From: Cocos nucifera
Lineage: Eukaryota > Streptophyta > Magnoliopsida > Arecales > Arecaceae
Direction: 5' to 3'
DNA length: 64,000 nt
NCBI GenBank assembly: GCA_006176705.1
Contig: QRFJ01000385.1
Span: 607,607-671,606, forward strand
Under the pieces are notes generated by a model, which saw only the letters and a list, made by a program, of their open reading frames with translations, had not been told where the DNA came from and did not search any database. The translations under genes were made by a program, and so were the position numbers. Below are positions 37,301 to 49,001 of the stretch, in pieces; the first letter of the stretch is position 1; each line of letters begins with the position of its first letter.

Positions 37301-38346
37301 CCAGATGGTAATCGAAGAGGGTATGTTCCCATGGCTACTGCAGCAACTCTTGCTCCATTACCGATGCGTAGGATCATGTCTCCATCCCTCAGCCTCCTGC
37401 TATCCTCAAGACCCTGCATGGAAGTGCACAGATGAGCACTAGAACCAGAGTCAAGCACCCAACTGGATGCAGAAGAAACCGTAAGGTTAGACTCAATAAC
37501 GAGCATACCTCCAGAAGGACCTTCCTTCTTGTTCTTCAGGGTGGCCAGGTAAGTAGGGCAGTTCCGCTTCCAATGGCCGTCGCTGTTGCAATGGAAACAC
37601 TTTCCTTTGACATCGGCCTTTTTCTTCGACTCTGCCTTCTTCTTCTTTGTTCCTTCCACCTTCTGCTTTTTCACAGACTTCTTTTTCTTTCCATAAGACT
37701 TTCTTTTGGAAGAAGTCCGTTCCATAGCAAGAACTGAGCCTTTAGAACCTTTCATAGAAAGCTCAGCGGTGAACCAGCATATTCATTAATTCGGCCAAGG
37801 AATTTTGAAGTTTATGCATGTGGTAATTCATGATGAATTGCCCATATGCATCAGTCAAGGATTGCAGAATAATATCGTTCTGCAGATCCAAGTCTAACTT
37901 CACACCGAGCTTCTCAAGCTCTTCCATGTCCTTGATCATCATCAGACAGTGATCTTGGACTGACTGCCCATCACGCATCTTAGCCTTAAAAAGTCATTTC
38001 GTGACTTGATATTTGGCTGCGCGACTCTGTTCACCAAACATCTCCTGCAGGTGAGCCAACATTTGGCGAGCAGTCCCGATATCTTCATGTTGGCGCTGGA
38101 GCTCATCAGACATCGAGCCCAACATGTAATATCTGGCCTTATTATCTTCGTCTATCCATTTTTCCAGAGATGCTCTCTGTTCAGTGGATGGACGGGCTGG
38201 TAAGGTGGGAGGGTCCTGGTCCAAAACATGGGTTAACTTCTCGAAACCCAAAATAATTTTGTAGTTCCTGAGCCAATCTTTATAATTGGGTTCCAGGTCA
38301 GTCTATGTGTGTCCAGGATACGTGCCAATGGGTTGGACGCAGACAT
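34392..38346 (-). pseudogene. Copia E gag-pol polyprotein (frameshifted)
   Basis: Read on the minus strand from ATG at 38346. Gag (MSASNPLARILD, UBN2-like) shifts frame near 38290 and has an in-frame TGA at 37996-37994. The gag rest runs to the zinc knuckle C-X2-C-X4-H-X4-C near 37590-37550 ('CFHCNSDGHWKRNC'). Protease 'DSGSS' is intact near 37452. The integrase pre-domain and core (TDVCGPF, RSDRGGEY) lie at 36996-36514, with a shift before the catalytic Glu. RT runs from about 36000, with a shift near 35630 and the YVDD site near 35372. RNase H runs 35171-34392 in one open frame and ends normally. This is the best-preserved pol 3' half in the window. It is not competent as read, because of at least five shifts or stops. 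Confidence 0.88.
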
Positions 38347-40188
38347 TTTCTTGTAGAGAGTCAAAGATTCTAGTTAGATACTGTAATTATGACTTGACCA
38401 ATTTATTTAGAAATTTTATTTTTAAACAAATTAGCTCCCACTATTTTCTCGGATCCCTACACTCCCTCTGTAGAGATGCAAAAATCTCCATGATTAATGA
38501 TTTCTAGTGGGTGGTGCGGTCTCACCAACTGACTCATCACCTCACCTAACAGTTATTGGTGATGGGTTAGCCAATGAGTGAACAACTCTTGTTCAATGAT
38601 TCTCTAATCATGGTGCACCCAAACTTGGTCTCTAATTCATGAATCTCACCGTATCCGAAATATTGATCCACTCCTTAGTTAAGTCAGACCCACCATTTGC
38701 ACAGACTGGATTCCTAATTGAGTCTCTCACCGTATCCAGAAATATTGAGCCCAACTCATCCTCCAGCCCATAGCATCCAATGCCTAATAGACATGGTTGC
38801 ATCTTCCCGGTGCAACTGAGCCACTGTATCCAGTCGAGAACAATCAACCCCGGAAAGGGCCCGCACATCTACAATGGTGGAAGACCTCAGACTTAATCTT
38901 TTCTTAGGGAGAATTGATTCAGGTCTCATTAAACTAGACTTGTCATAGTCATAACAATTATGACTAACCTAGTGGCATGGGTTAGCTCGGATTATTGACC
39001 ACCTCAGATCAGAACTGTGTCAACAGATATGGCCAGGTAAGTGAGACCGGTGGAAGGAATATGCCATTAACTCGTACAAGAATGCATTCAGGTCGAGTAG
39101 CTTCCAATTAAAAACCAGTCGGTCGTATGTGCCAAACTTACCTTAGACACCAAATTATTGAGTCAGAACCAATTGGGTTAGCCTACAATCCAGACTCTAA
39201 CCTCTGAGCCTAATTAGGTCTTGCTTGATCGTGACTCGATCTTGACCCAGACTTAATCCTATTAGGCTGGTCAATTTAAGCATTGTTGATCCCATCTAAC
39301 CAACTCTTGATTCGATTTGATCAACCGCTTAGACCTAATTGAGCTACCCAAGCCCGAACCCAGTATTATGAATATGTCTTAGATCTAAAATTCTCAATTT
39401 TAGACCTAATTAATATTCCATAATCTTAATTTTTAATTAAGTAGGGTTCATAAACAAAATATGCACAATAAATCCTAGGGTTTCAGGATCTAGGATTTTG
39501 CAGAAAGTAAGTTTTGGATTTCTGATTAAGGACGAACATGCAGCACCCCTACACATCATAAGAACACCCCATCGAATGGGAAGGAGAGGGCCTTTAAACC
39601 CTTCTTCATTCTTATGATCGGACGGCCAAGAGGAATGCCTTAATCAGGAACATGCAATACTACAAAACAGTTTTAGATCTATATCATATATCTCATATAC
39701 AAATTAGATCTAATCATGGCATATTTTGCATACATCTCATGTATCAAATCATGCATATTTTTAGATCTAAATTATCTCATAATAATCTAAAAAATTAGAT
39801 TTAAATTGATCTAATCAAAATAAATTCTAATCTAGATAATTATGTAGAACTATTCTACAACTAGTCTAGACATGCATCAATCATATCTCATATGATGTTT
39901 AAAATTAAATAATTTTTATTTACTATTTTTTAGATGTTATTATAACCATTATAATATCAAAAAATAGTAAATAAATTAATCTAAAATATGATTTAATCAA
40001 ATTAAACTAAAAATATGCAAGACTATTCTATAGAACTATTCTATTTTAGAACTAGTCATACATATTTTCTATTCTTAGATCCACATCATTTAATTTTAAT
40101 TTTTTTTGATTTCAGATCTGATCACATCTCATGTGACATCTAAAATTACTTATTTTTTAATTAAAATAAATTTAAAAATAGATCTAAA
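38347..40188 (-). mobile_element. Copia E 5' leader, truncated at its upstream end
   Basis: Matches copia I 1033-2410 and H 55110-56966. No coding signal. The primer site and the last ~15 bases before it are missing at the 40188/40189 junction. Confidence 0.85.
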
Positions 40189-41379
40189 TATCGGCCGATC
40201 TTCTCGCTGCTCCCCACCCCTCGGTGGTTCTGATGGTGGGGGTGCTCTCGATCAATTCTCTCATTCTTTCGATCGACATCATAAGAACCGACCTAGCCTA
40301 CCATGCCTGATGAGCTCCTTGATCTTATCTTGGAGCTGGATGCATTTTGTATCATGATCGTGATTGCGATGGTAAAGGTAGAACTTGCTAGGATTATGTT
40401 TGTCAGGATGAGTGCACATCCTTTCCAGTCTCGATAGTTGATTTCTGATCTTCAACAATACTTGAGTTTTTGGAGCATTGAGAGGGGTGCGGTTATGGAA
40501 TTTTCTAAAGAGAGAGCTCCATCGCACCCTTCTATCCGGGCTTCTTCACCTCTGGGCCCGTATAGGAGTCCGAGCCTGCTTATGCTCTGGAGGAGTTTGG
40601 GAACGTGGCTGAGCTCCGCTCGGTTTCTCTCCAGCCATGGGCACATTTGGTTCACCCACCTACCGCTCCTGGGTGGCTTCATTATCCCTGGCCTTGAAGG
40701 CCTCTTCAGCTTGAGCATAACCTTCAGCCCAGGCCAGCGTATCAACAAAGTTTCTGAGGTACTTTTTTTCTAGGAAGAATAATAAATTATTTTTCTAAAG
40801 GCTGCCCTTAAGTGCGGTCATTGCAACATACTGGTCCAGGTTTCGGACCTTCAATACAGTAGCATTAAATCGGGTGACATAAGCCCGGATAGATTTCACC
40901 TCCTTTTGCTTGATATTCATTAGAGAATCCAAACCTCGATGGAAACATCGGCTGCTAACAAAGTGAGCTACAAACTGATGGCTCATTTAATCGAAGAAAA
41001 AGATGGTATCCAGATTAAGTGCCAAGTACCAATTTCTGGCAGCTCCCTTGAGGGTGGATAGGAAAGCTCAGCACAGAATGGCATTTGGCGCACCATGGAG
41101 TAGCATCATTATCTGAAAGGGCTCTAGGTGGTCGATCGGATTGATGGTACCATCGTAACTCTTAAACCGTGGGAGCTTGAAGTTTGGCGGGATTGATTCC
41201 TGCATAATCTTCTGAGAAAAAGGAGGGTCAGTTTAAATATCATGGATATGATGGAGATTTGTCGACTCATGGAGCCTTTGATCTAGGAGATTTTCACGAT
41301 CATTGATCTCCACGGTTTTTTGATGGAATGGAGGCAAAACTCCCCTTAGGGTCGAGTCATGATTAGAGCAAGGGCACTC
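40189..41379 (-). pseudogene. Tat element D, gag C-terminal half
   Basis: Minus-strand Tat gag. The gag core is visible at 40986-40795 ('IRAYVTRFNATVLKVRNLDQ') and the His/Cys block at 40450-40279 ('FYLYHRNHDHDTKC', first Cys replaced by Tyr; then 'LIRHGRLGRFL'). The sequence breaks at 40189 where copia E begins, in the stretch equivalent to 27150 of element A, before the protease. It is cut on the right by element F, inserted at 41379. Confidence 0.78.
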
Positions 41380-42304
41380 TGATGCATGCTAATTTATAGC
41401 TATGGCAAGTGCACCAGTCGATCAAGTAATAAAGTGAATGAGAAAAGTATCGTCCCTAGAGGATTGGAAAATAAGTATTGAAAAGCTCTTTCCTATGCTT
41501 TATTTAGAAGATCAATTTATGAGAATAAGAAATTAAAAAAAATAAAAAAAATAAAAAAAATAATTAAAAGTTTTTAATTAAATAGAGAGAGTGTAAATTA
41601 TTAGGGTTTTAAATTCAAGAGCAATGGATTACTAAGGCAATCGGTTCACCAACTCAGTCAATACAATATTCAGATTTTTAGATTAATTTTATTTCATGTG
41701 ACGGTGGAGTCTCCTAATTTATTCACTACCCTTTGGTCCAGGCATAGCAAAACTATTAATATTTATTAATTATCCTTTGGTCCAGGTGTAATTTAAATAA
41801 ATATTAATGCATTAGGTTTTGTGAAACCCTCTAATTAAAATACGCTGCGTCCAAAGCGCACTAAAATTCCCGCATGCATATGAATTCTAATTTGATTCAT
41901 AATACAAGGTATATAATCAAGAAGCATTAACATAGATGTACTTGGTCCGTAACATCTATGTTCATCAGATCAATTAGAAGATGGCCAGTAATCTAAAAGC
42001 ATTAAGATCAGATTTATATACTCCTCATGAATAAAATTTAAAAATAAATCACACTGAATATTGCATCAAAAGAGTGGCTACACCTTAGCCTTAGTAAAAT
42101 AAAATTTAGTTCATGATAACAAATTCAAAAATAGCAAATAAAATAAAAAGCATGAAGAAATTAGACTGTTTGATTGCTGAAATTGATTGTCTGCTGCTCT
42201 TGATGTGGAGAACTTGGCGAAGAAGAAGAGGCTCCTTGATCGATGTCTTGATCGTCGAAGAAAAATCAAAAAAATCTTTTTTGATTTTCTCACAAATCAC
42301 TTTT

Positions 42305-42425
42305 CTTTTATCTCTCTCCTCTCTCTTTCTCTCTCTCTTCTTCCTCTCTCTCTTTCTCCCCGTCTCTCTCTTTGTCTCTCTCTTTAATTCTCTTTCTGAT
42401 TTCCCCGTCTTTCTCTCTTTCTTTT
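42305..42425 (-). repeat. CT/GA microsatellite in F 3' LTR
   Basis: Imperfect (CT)n tract directly downstream (in sense) of the TATA box. The matching tract in the other LTR is at 47706-47816 and differs in length. Confidence 0.85.
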
Positions 42426-42943
42426 TTTTCTTTTATAGGTAAAGAGTTTTATTTCCCCCAAAATCCATCAAAAATTAGGTTTAGGACTCCTAAATCAACT
42501 CAAATTAAGATCTGGGTAATTCTGCCCGTTAGATCTTGATCAAACGGTCCAAAAACCACTCAAAAAGCCTTTAAAATAACCCAGATCAAGTCGGATTTAA
42601 TATCAGCCGTTGGATCATCCATTGGATCGAATCTGGGCCATCCGATCGCGTTGAAATAAGCCTTCAGATCTTTAGTTTTAACGTCGGGATGAATCTCAGC
42701 CGTTGGATCTCGATCGGGAGCTGCGGATGCCATCCATCAGCGCCTTCTTCTCGTCCGTCCGATCAAGCTTCAGTGAAAACCGCCCGTTGGATCAGCCAGA
42801 ATTCCCAAATTGCCCTCCGTGGACCGTGCGCGAGCCCGGTGTTGCATGGACCGCCGCATTCTTCAGCCAATCAGCGCGCTCTTTATGCTGAAAAAATTCC
42901 CGAATTACCCTTCAGATGGTCCACCGTGCGCCGCGAAAAATGC

Positions 42944-42962
42944 TGACGTCATCCTGACGTCA
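42944..42962 (-). promoter_or_regulatory. Paired TGACGTCA palindromes in F U3
   Basis: TGACGTCATCCTGACGTCA: two 8-bp palindromes with starts 11 bases apart. TGACG repeats at this spacing resemble as-1-type elements bound by TGA-class bZIP factors. In the other LTR (48345-48363) the second site reads TGATGTCA, a CpG loss. It lies about 510 bp upstream of the TATA box. Confidence 0.6.
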
Positions 42963-43189
42963 GCGTTGCGTCGGCATTTTTTTTTTTTTTTTTTTTTGAA
43001 ATTCGAATTCTGGGCTCGTTTGAAGTCCGTTTTGCCTGAAATTTTTTTCATCTGAACCAGAAAAATAAGATCTTCACATTGGTGGCCTTCTTTCCTACAT
43101 AAGATTAATAAAAGTATCAATTTCTAATAAAATAGATTAATTTATTTTATAATTTAATACTTTTATTAGTATATTTTTACCACTTATCA

Positions 43190-43540
43190 CACCCCCCAAC
43201 TTAGTCATTGCTAGTCCCTTAGCAATGTTTTATTTAATACCATATTTCAATAAGATTATCCATCACAAAGATAAAATCTAGGATTAAAGGTCAAAAAGTT
43301 TAGAAAATACTGCTAACTAAGCATTGAGCTTCAGAAGCAAATTTTTCAGTCAATACAATTAAAAACTTTCTTAGAGTACATCAAAGATCTATAGCACTTG
43401 TGTTCGTGATGACTAACTTTAGCATTTCAGTATTAAATTAAAAGAACAAAAGTATCCTCTCTTATCACCTATTTTGGTCAATTTTCTATACATTCTCAAT
43501 TTTATACTCATGAATTAAGGTAGCTTTCACACTGCCTTTT

Positions 43541-43572
<32 letters not shown>

Positions 43573-44315
43573 TACTGTGCTGAGCATCCTGGCCTTTCCT
43601 TCACCATTTTACGTGAATTTTCACACTTGACCTAGGTGCAGAGATCCCAGTTACTAGGCTTTGGGCAATCCACATATACTCTATCTTTTGCACTTTATTT
43701 ATAGGCAGGTAGCTCTTTCCTTAAATTCAAGTTTCTTTGATTAGAATGTATATTAATTACCAATTTTTAGTGATAATTGAATCCTCAGTTGACCTTATAA
43801 TCAATACCTACTTTGCCTTGTTAGTGTGCATGTGCAATAAAAAGTGCTAATAATCTTTTAATGACCTAAGTAGGCTGCTAAAAGTTGACCAACTAATCTA
43901 CTTCTTTAACTCATTACATTCATTAGCAAATAATTCTATCTTTTATCACTTATCCAGTTTATCTTGCTCAAGATTTTCTTCTTGACACATGGGTTTTTTT
44001 TTTTTTTTAACTTTTTTAACTTGTTCTATGTTGTCTTAAAGGAGAAAGAAAAATAAAGGATGTAATAAAGGATAGGAAAGGAATACACCTGATTTGGTTC
44101 AATCTGGTTCTTTGGAGCTTTGAAATTTTGCTTGAGTTCTCATTGATTTTTCTGCAAAATTGAAAATACACACCAGAGCAGTAAAAGAGCAACAACAAAT
44201 TACTGAAAAATAAAAGAAAAGAAAAATGATCAAAACTAAAAAGAAAAGAAACAACCTATCTAGTAGTTCTGATTTATAGTCTTCAGCTTGACTTTCTTTG
44301 AAGTTCTAAAGTGGA
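43190..44315 (-). other. Element F 3' non-coding region and polypurine tract
   Basis: Sense-strand polypurine tract (GTTGGGGGG) ends next to 43190. The rest has no coding signal. It contains long poly-T runs (43540-43574) and a block near 43600-43680 that resembles the 3' region of Athila-type elements. In a full Athila element RT, RNase H and integrase would lie between the protease and this region. Confidence 0.75.
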
Positions 44316-46666
44316 TCAATCCGGTGCCACTTCAATTGGAATACTTTCATGTTTGATCGAGTCCTCTTTCAATTTGACATTGCTCGCTTTTATAGTCTCA
44401 AACCTATTTTCTACAGAATTCTCATATAATGGATTGTCAATAATATCAATTAGAAAATAAGTTTGATTATCATCAGGATGTTTAGTATCTTTGAAAACAT
44501 TAAAAGTAACTTGTTCATCTTGGACTCTAAGAATTAATTTTTCTTGTTGAACATCTATTAAAGCTCCTCCAGTAGCTAAAAAGGGTCTCCCTAAAATAAG
44601 GGGTACATCATAATCTTCTTCCATATCAAGAACAATAAAATCAACAGGAAAAATAAACTTGTTTACCTTTACCAAGACATCCTCCACTATACCTCTTGGA
44701 TATTTAATGGATCTGTCGGCTAATTGAAGAGTAATAGTGGTAGGCTTTGGTTCTCCTAGACCCAGCTTCCTGAAAATAGAAAAAGGCATGAGATTAATGC
44801 TTGCTCCTAAATCACATAAAACTTTATCAAAACTACAATCACCAATAATGCAGGGGATAGTAAAACTCCCTGGATCTTTTAGCTTCTGTGGTAATTTATT
44901 TTGAAGTATTGCTGAGCATTCTTCATTCAAATTTATTCTCTCATGCTCCTTCAGCTTTTTCTTATTTGTTAAGATTTCTTTGAGAAACTTGGCATACCTG
45001 GGCATTTGAGTAATAGCATCTACAAAAGGAATATTAATATGTAAATTCTTTAAAATTTTGAAAAAGTTAGAAAATTCCTTATCTGGATGCTGTATTTGTC
45101 TCTCTGGGAATGGTAGTGGCGGCACGTAGGGCTTCACATTTGGATCAGCAAACCGTATACCTGGAGACCATCCATCTGCTGGTTGTTTTGGTGACTGACG
45201 AATTTGAGTTGATGGTTCCTTATTTGTAGTTGGCTCTTCAGTCTCTTTCTTCTGATGTAGGCTCCTCCAGCTTTGTACCACTTCTTAGGGTGATAGCATT
45301 GACTTGCTCCCTTGGATTTGTCTCCGTATTGCTTGGCAAGGATCCTTGAGGTCTCTCGGAGATTATCTTAGCCATTTGACCTATTTGCATCTCCAAGTTT
45401 CGAATTGCTGCTGTTTGGTCTTGCCTAAGTTTGGCTTCCAAATTTTTTATAGTTGCTTCTTGGTTTTGCATAAATTTGACCATCAGCTCTTCCATGTTGG
45501 ACTTCTTTTCAGGTACTTGGAATCCCGGGGGTGGCTGTTGTGCTGCATTTTGATTGCTCCATGAGAAATTTGGGTGCTGCCTCCACCCTTGATTGTATGT
45601 GTTGGAGTAGGGATTGTTTTGTTGCGGCCTGAAAAAATTACCAATATAATTAGCTGTATCAGTTGTTTTAGCAAAAGGATTACCTGTCTGGCAATTGCTC
45701 GTATCGTGTCCTCCTCCACACAGGTCACAAGTAATGCTCTGAACATGCATAGCTGTTCCCTTTAAGTTGTTGACTTCGGCTCTAAGGGCTGCAATTTCAG
45801 CTAGTAAAGTTGGCACGCAATCTACTCCCTGCACAGCTGCTAGTCTTTTTGGCATCATGCGCTCTGTCTGCCATTGATAGCTATTTGATGCCATCTCATC
45901 GATCAGATCGAAGGCTTCTTCCTCCATTTTTTGATTAATGGTTCCTCCTGCTGCTGCATCAATCATAGAATCGATTAGTAGGAGATAAACCATTATAGAA
46001 AGTTTGTACCTGAAGCCATACGGGTAGTTGATGATGTGGACATCTCCTCAGCAGTTCCTTGAAATGCTCCCAAGCCTCATATAGTGTCTCCATGTCCATC
46101 TGCATAAAAGAAGTGATATCGTTGCGCATCTTAGCAGTTTTGGAAGGTGGAAAGTACTTGGCTAAGAATTTTTGGGCTAGGACATCCCAAGTTGTGATAG
46201 AACCTGCAGGAAGAGAATGAAGCCAATTTTTAGCTTTATCCCATAAAGAGAAAGGAAATAACCTTAATCTAATAGCATCATCCGACACCCCATTAATTTT
46301 AAAAGTATCGCAAAGTTCAAGAAAATTAGAAATATGGGCATTCGGATCATCATGCATGTGTCCACTGAATTGGACAGTTGATTGAATCATCTGGATCATC
46401 GTCGATTTTATTTCGAAGTTGTTTGCTCGTACAGGCGGTCTCCTGATGCTCGAAGCTGCATCGACTACAGATGGTGTGATGTAATCATTTAATGGATGAT
46501 GTACTGGTCGAATAGCTTCATGCTGTCCTTCAGTCGCTATATCCACTCCTAGATTGATGTCGTTAGGATCTTCAGCTGCCATGTTTCTCTCTTGTTGTAG
46601 TCTTCTAATAGTCCTTTCAATTTCTGGATCTAAAGGTAGTAAGTTACTATGTCCAGTACGTGTCAT
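44316..46666 (-). pseudogene. Element F gag-protease, two frameshifts
   Basis: One gag-protease frame read from 46666 leftward in three overlapping open pieces (46666-45959, 45993-45238, 45281-44316). Gag: 'MTRTGHSNLLPLD' start, then the conserved capsid block 'LCDTFKINGVSDDAIRLRLF' near 46320-46260 and 'WDVLAQKFLAKYFPPSKT' near 46175-46120. A zinc knuckle C-X2-C-X4-H-X4-C ('CDLCGGGHDTSNC') lies near 45723-45685. Protease: 'CDLGASINLMP' catalytic motif near 44812 and 'PLILGRPFLATGGALIDVQ' near 44608-44552, both intact. The frame ends at a normal stop at 44316 with no RT. The first shift (near 45975) looks like one extra T, and the second lies near 45240. Gag of this type packages the RNA and protease cuts gag. 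Few lesions, so a close relative may be functional. Confidence 0.88.
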
Positions 46667-46759
46667 GCACTTAAATTTTTTTTTTTTAATAATAAAAATT
46701 AAAAATAAATTTCTAAAGTAAAGCTAGGATCAAAATTTTAATATTATTTTAGACACAAT

Positions 46760-46776
46760 CCCCGGCAACGGCGCCA
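46760..46776 (-). other. Primer binding site of element F, Asp-tRNA type
   Basis: Minus strand reads TGGCGCCGTTGCCGGGG, a few bases inside the 5' LTR. This primer site is common in Athila and other plant gypsy elements. Confidence 0.88.
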
Positions 46777-46782
46777 AAAACT

Positions 46783-48585
46783 TGATGCGTGCTAATTTAT
46801 AGCTATGGCAAGTGCACCAGTCGATCAAGTAATAAAGTGAATGAGTAGAGTATCGTCCCTAGAGGATTGGAAAATAAGTACTGAAAAGCTCTTTCCTATG
46901 CTTTATTTAGAAGATCGATTTATGAGAATAAGAAATTAAAAAAATAAAAAAAAATAATTAAAAGTTTTTAATTAAATAGAGAGAGTGTAAATTATTAGGG
47001 TTTTAAATTCAAGAGCAATGGATTACTAAGGCAATCGGTTCACCAACTCAGTCAATACAATATTCAGATTTTTAGATTAATTTTATTTCATGTGACGGTG
47101 GAGTCTCCTAATTTATTCACTATCCCTTTGGTCCAGGCATAGCAAAACTATTAATATTTATTAATTATCCTTTGGTCCAGGTGTAATTTAAATAAATATT
47201 AATGCATTAGGTTTTGTGAAACCCTCTAATTAAAATACGCTGCGTCCAAAGCGCACTAAAATTCCCGCATGCATATGAATTCTAATTTGATTCATAATAC
47301 AAGGTATATAATCAAGAAGCATTAACATAGATGTACTTGGTCCGTAACATCTATGTTCATCAGATCAATTAGAAGATGGCCAGTAATCTAAAAGCATTAA
47401 GATCAGATTTATATACTCCTCATGAATAAAATTTAAAAATAAATCATACTGAATATTGCATCAAAAGAGTGGCTACACCTTAGCCTTAGTAAAATAAAAT
47501 TTAGTTCATGATAACAAATTCAAAAATAGCAAATAAAATAAAAAGCATGAAGAAATTAGACTGTTTGATTGCTGAAATTGATTGTCTGCTGCTCTTGATG
47601 TGGAGAACTTGGCGAAGAAGAAGAGGCTCCTTGATCGATGTCTTGATCGTCGAAGAAAAATCAAAAAAACCTTTTTTGATTTTCTCACAAATCACTTTTC
47701 TTTTATCTCTCTCCTCTCTCTTTCTCTCTCTCTTTCTCCCTCTCTCTCTTTCTCCCCGTCTCTCTCTTTGTCTCTCTCTTTAATTCTCTTTCTGATTCCC
47801 CGTCTCTCTCTCTGTCTTTTTTTTTTACTTCTTTTATAGGTAAAGAGTTTTATTTCCCCCAAAATTCATCAAAAATTAGGTTTAGGACTCCTAAATCAAC
47901 TCAAATTAAGATCTGGGTAATTCTGCCCGTTAGATCTTGATCAAACGGTCCAAAAACCACTCAAAAAGCCCTTTAAAATAACCCAGATCAAGTCGGATTT
48001 AATATCAGCCATTGGATCATCCATTGGATCGAATCTGGGCCGTCCGATCGCATTGAAATAAGCCTTCAGATCTTTAGTTTTACGTCGGGATGAATCTCGG
48101 CCGTTGGATCTCGATCGGGAGCTATGGATGCCGTCCATCAGCGCCTTCTTCTCGTCCGTCCGATCAAGCTTCAGTGAAAACCGCCCGTTGGATCAACCAA
48201 AATTTCCAAATTGCCCTCCGTGGACCGTGTGCGAGCCCGGTGTTGCATGGACCGCCGCATTCTTCAACCAATCAGCCCACCTCTTTATGCTGTGAAATTC
48301 TCGAATTACCCTTCAGATGGTCCACCATGCACCGCAAAAAATGCTGACGTCATCCTGATGTCAGCGTTGCATTGGCGATTTTTTTTTTTTTTTTTAAATT
48401 CGATTCTGAGCTCGTTTGAAGTCCATTTTGCCTAAAATTTTTTTCATCTGAACCAGAAAAATGAGATCTTCACATTGGTGGCCTTCTTTGCTACATAAGA
48501 TTAATAAAAATATCAATTTCTAATAAAATAGATTAATTTATTTTATAATTTAATACTTTTATTAGTATATTTTTAGCACTTATCA
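46783..48585 (-). repeat. Element F 5' LTR (1803 bp)
   Basis: Left edge TGATGCGTGC, right edge ...CTTATCA followed by the duplicate CACTC. TATAAAAG at 47831-47838 (minus). Nearly identical to 41380-43189. Confidence 0.92.
48345..48363 (-). promoter_or_regulatory. TGACGTCA / TGATGTCA pair in F 5' LTR
   Basis: Counterpart of 42944-42962, with the second palindrome degraded at one base. Confidence 0.55.
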
Positions 48586-49001
48586 CACTCCACCCTCTGC
48601 TTCCCCTTTTCGGAGGTCACCGGTCGGCTAGCCCAAGTCAGCCATCCCCAAACCGGATCATGAGCTTTGGAGAAGTTTGCTCCGACCAAATTGATGCTGG
48701 AGCCTATTGATGCATGGCTTGCACTGCCTCCATGAGCCCATGAACCTGCTGGACCAGCAGATTGAACTACTCTGCATCCACTATGGCTGTAGGTGGAGCT
48801 TAAGTTGCCAAAGCCAAAGTTGGAGTGGATAGATTTGGATGGGATTTAGCTGCAGAGGCCATTGACCATCGGGTCGAAGATTTTCTGGAAGGTATTTTTT
48901 TTGGAAAAAACTTTAGAGAGGAAGAAGAGAGATCACTGCTGAGCACTCCTTTAAGAATAAGGGATCCTCAGGAACAGAGGGCCCTTCCTCTAGCGTCAAT
49001 C
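48586..49001 (-). pseudogene. Tat element D, gag N-terminal end and leader
   Basis: Minus-strand continuation of D to the right of F. It is equivalent to 11937-12340 of element A, with shared 'ctagaggNagg' leader motif near 48980-48995. The gag N-terminal region is Pro/Gln-rich and interrupted. No long frame. Confidence 0.7.

Larger units (their letters stand above)
32095..40188 (-). mobile_element. Copia E, young, lacking its 5' LTR
   Basis: Minus-strand copia: 3' LTR 32095-34377, polypurine tract and gag-pol 34378-38346, leader 38347-40188. The leader stops at a 'gatctaaa' about 15-20 bases short of the primer site, and Tat D gag begins at once. The 5' LTR and primer site are therefore deleted, not merely diverged. 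The left flank is ctcag (32090-32094); the partner duplicate is lost. The coding region has frameshifts but few stops and long open stretches (259 residues at 34392-35171), so it is young. Confidence 0.88.
41380..43189 (-). repeat. Element F 3' LTR (1810 bp)
   Basis: Left edge TGATGCATGC, right edge ...CTTATCA. TATAAAAG at 42430-42437 (minus). Contains a CT-rich tract (GA-rich in sense), a cluster of CCGTTGGATC-like motifs and a paired TGACGTCA site. Confidence 0.92.
41380..48585 (-). mobile_element. Element F: Athila-like gag-protease element, non-autonomous
   Basis: Complete LTR element of 7206 bp on the minus strand: 3' LTR 41380-43189, internal 43190-46782, 5' LTR 46783-48585. Target duplicates CACTC lie at 41375-41379 and 48586-48590. 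The termini are TGATAAGTG...GCATCA. The primer site is an Asp-tRNA type, and the polypurine tract reads GTTGGGGGG. The internal region holds gag and protease only; there is no RT, RNase H or integrase in its 3.6 kb. The LTRs are nearly identical apart from microsatellite and homopolymer length, so insertion was recent. It needs enzymes from a full Athila-type relative. Confidence 0.92.

Noticed and set aside
42305..42425. CT tract considered as a separate functional element
   Set aside because: Low-complexity tract within the LTR; length varies between the two LTRs of one element.
42703..43120. Overlapping 60-90 residue ORFs in the F LTRs (also at 48090-48435)
   Set aside because: GC-richer U3 sequence opens several frames on both strands; no motif, and homopolymer variation breaks them between the two LTRs.
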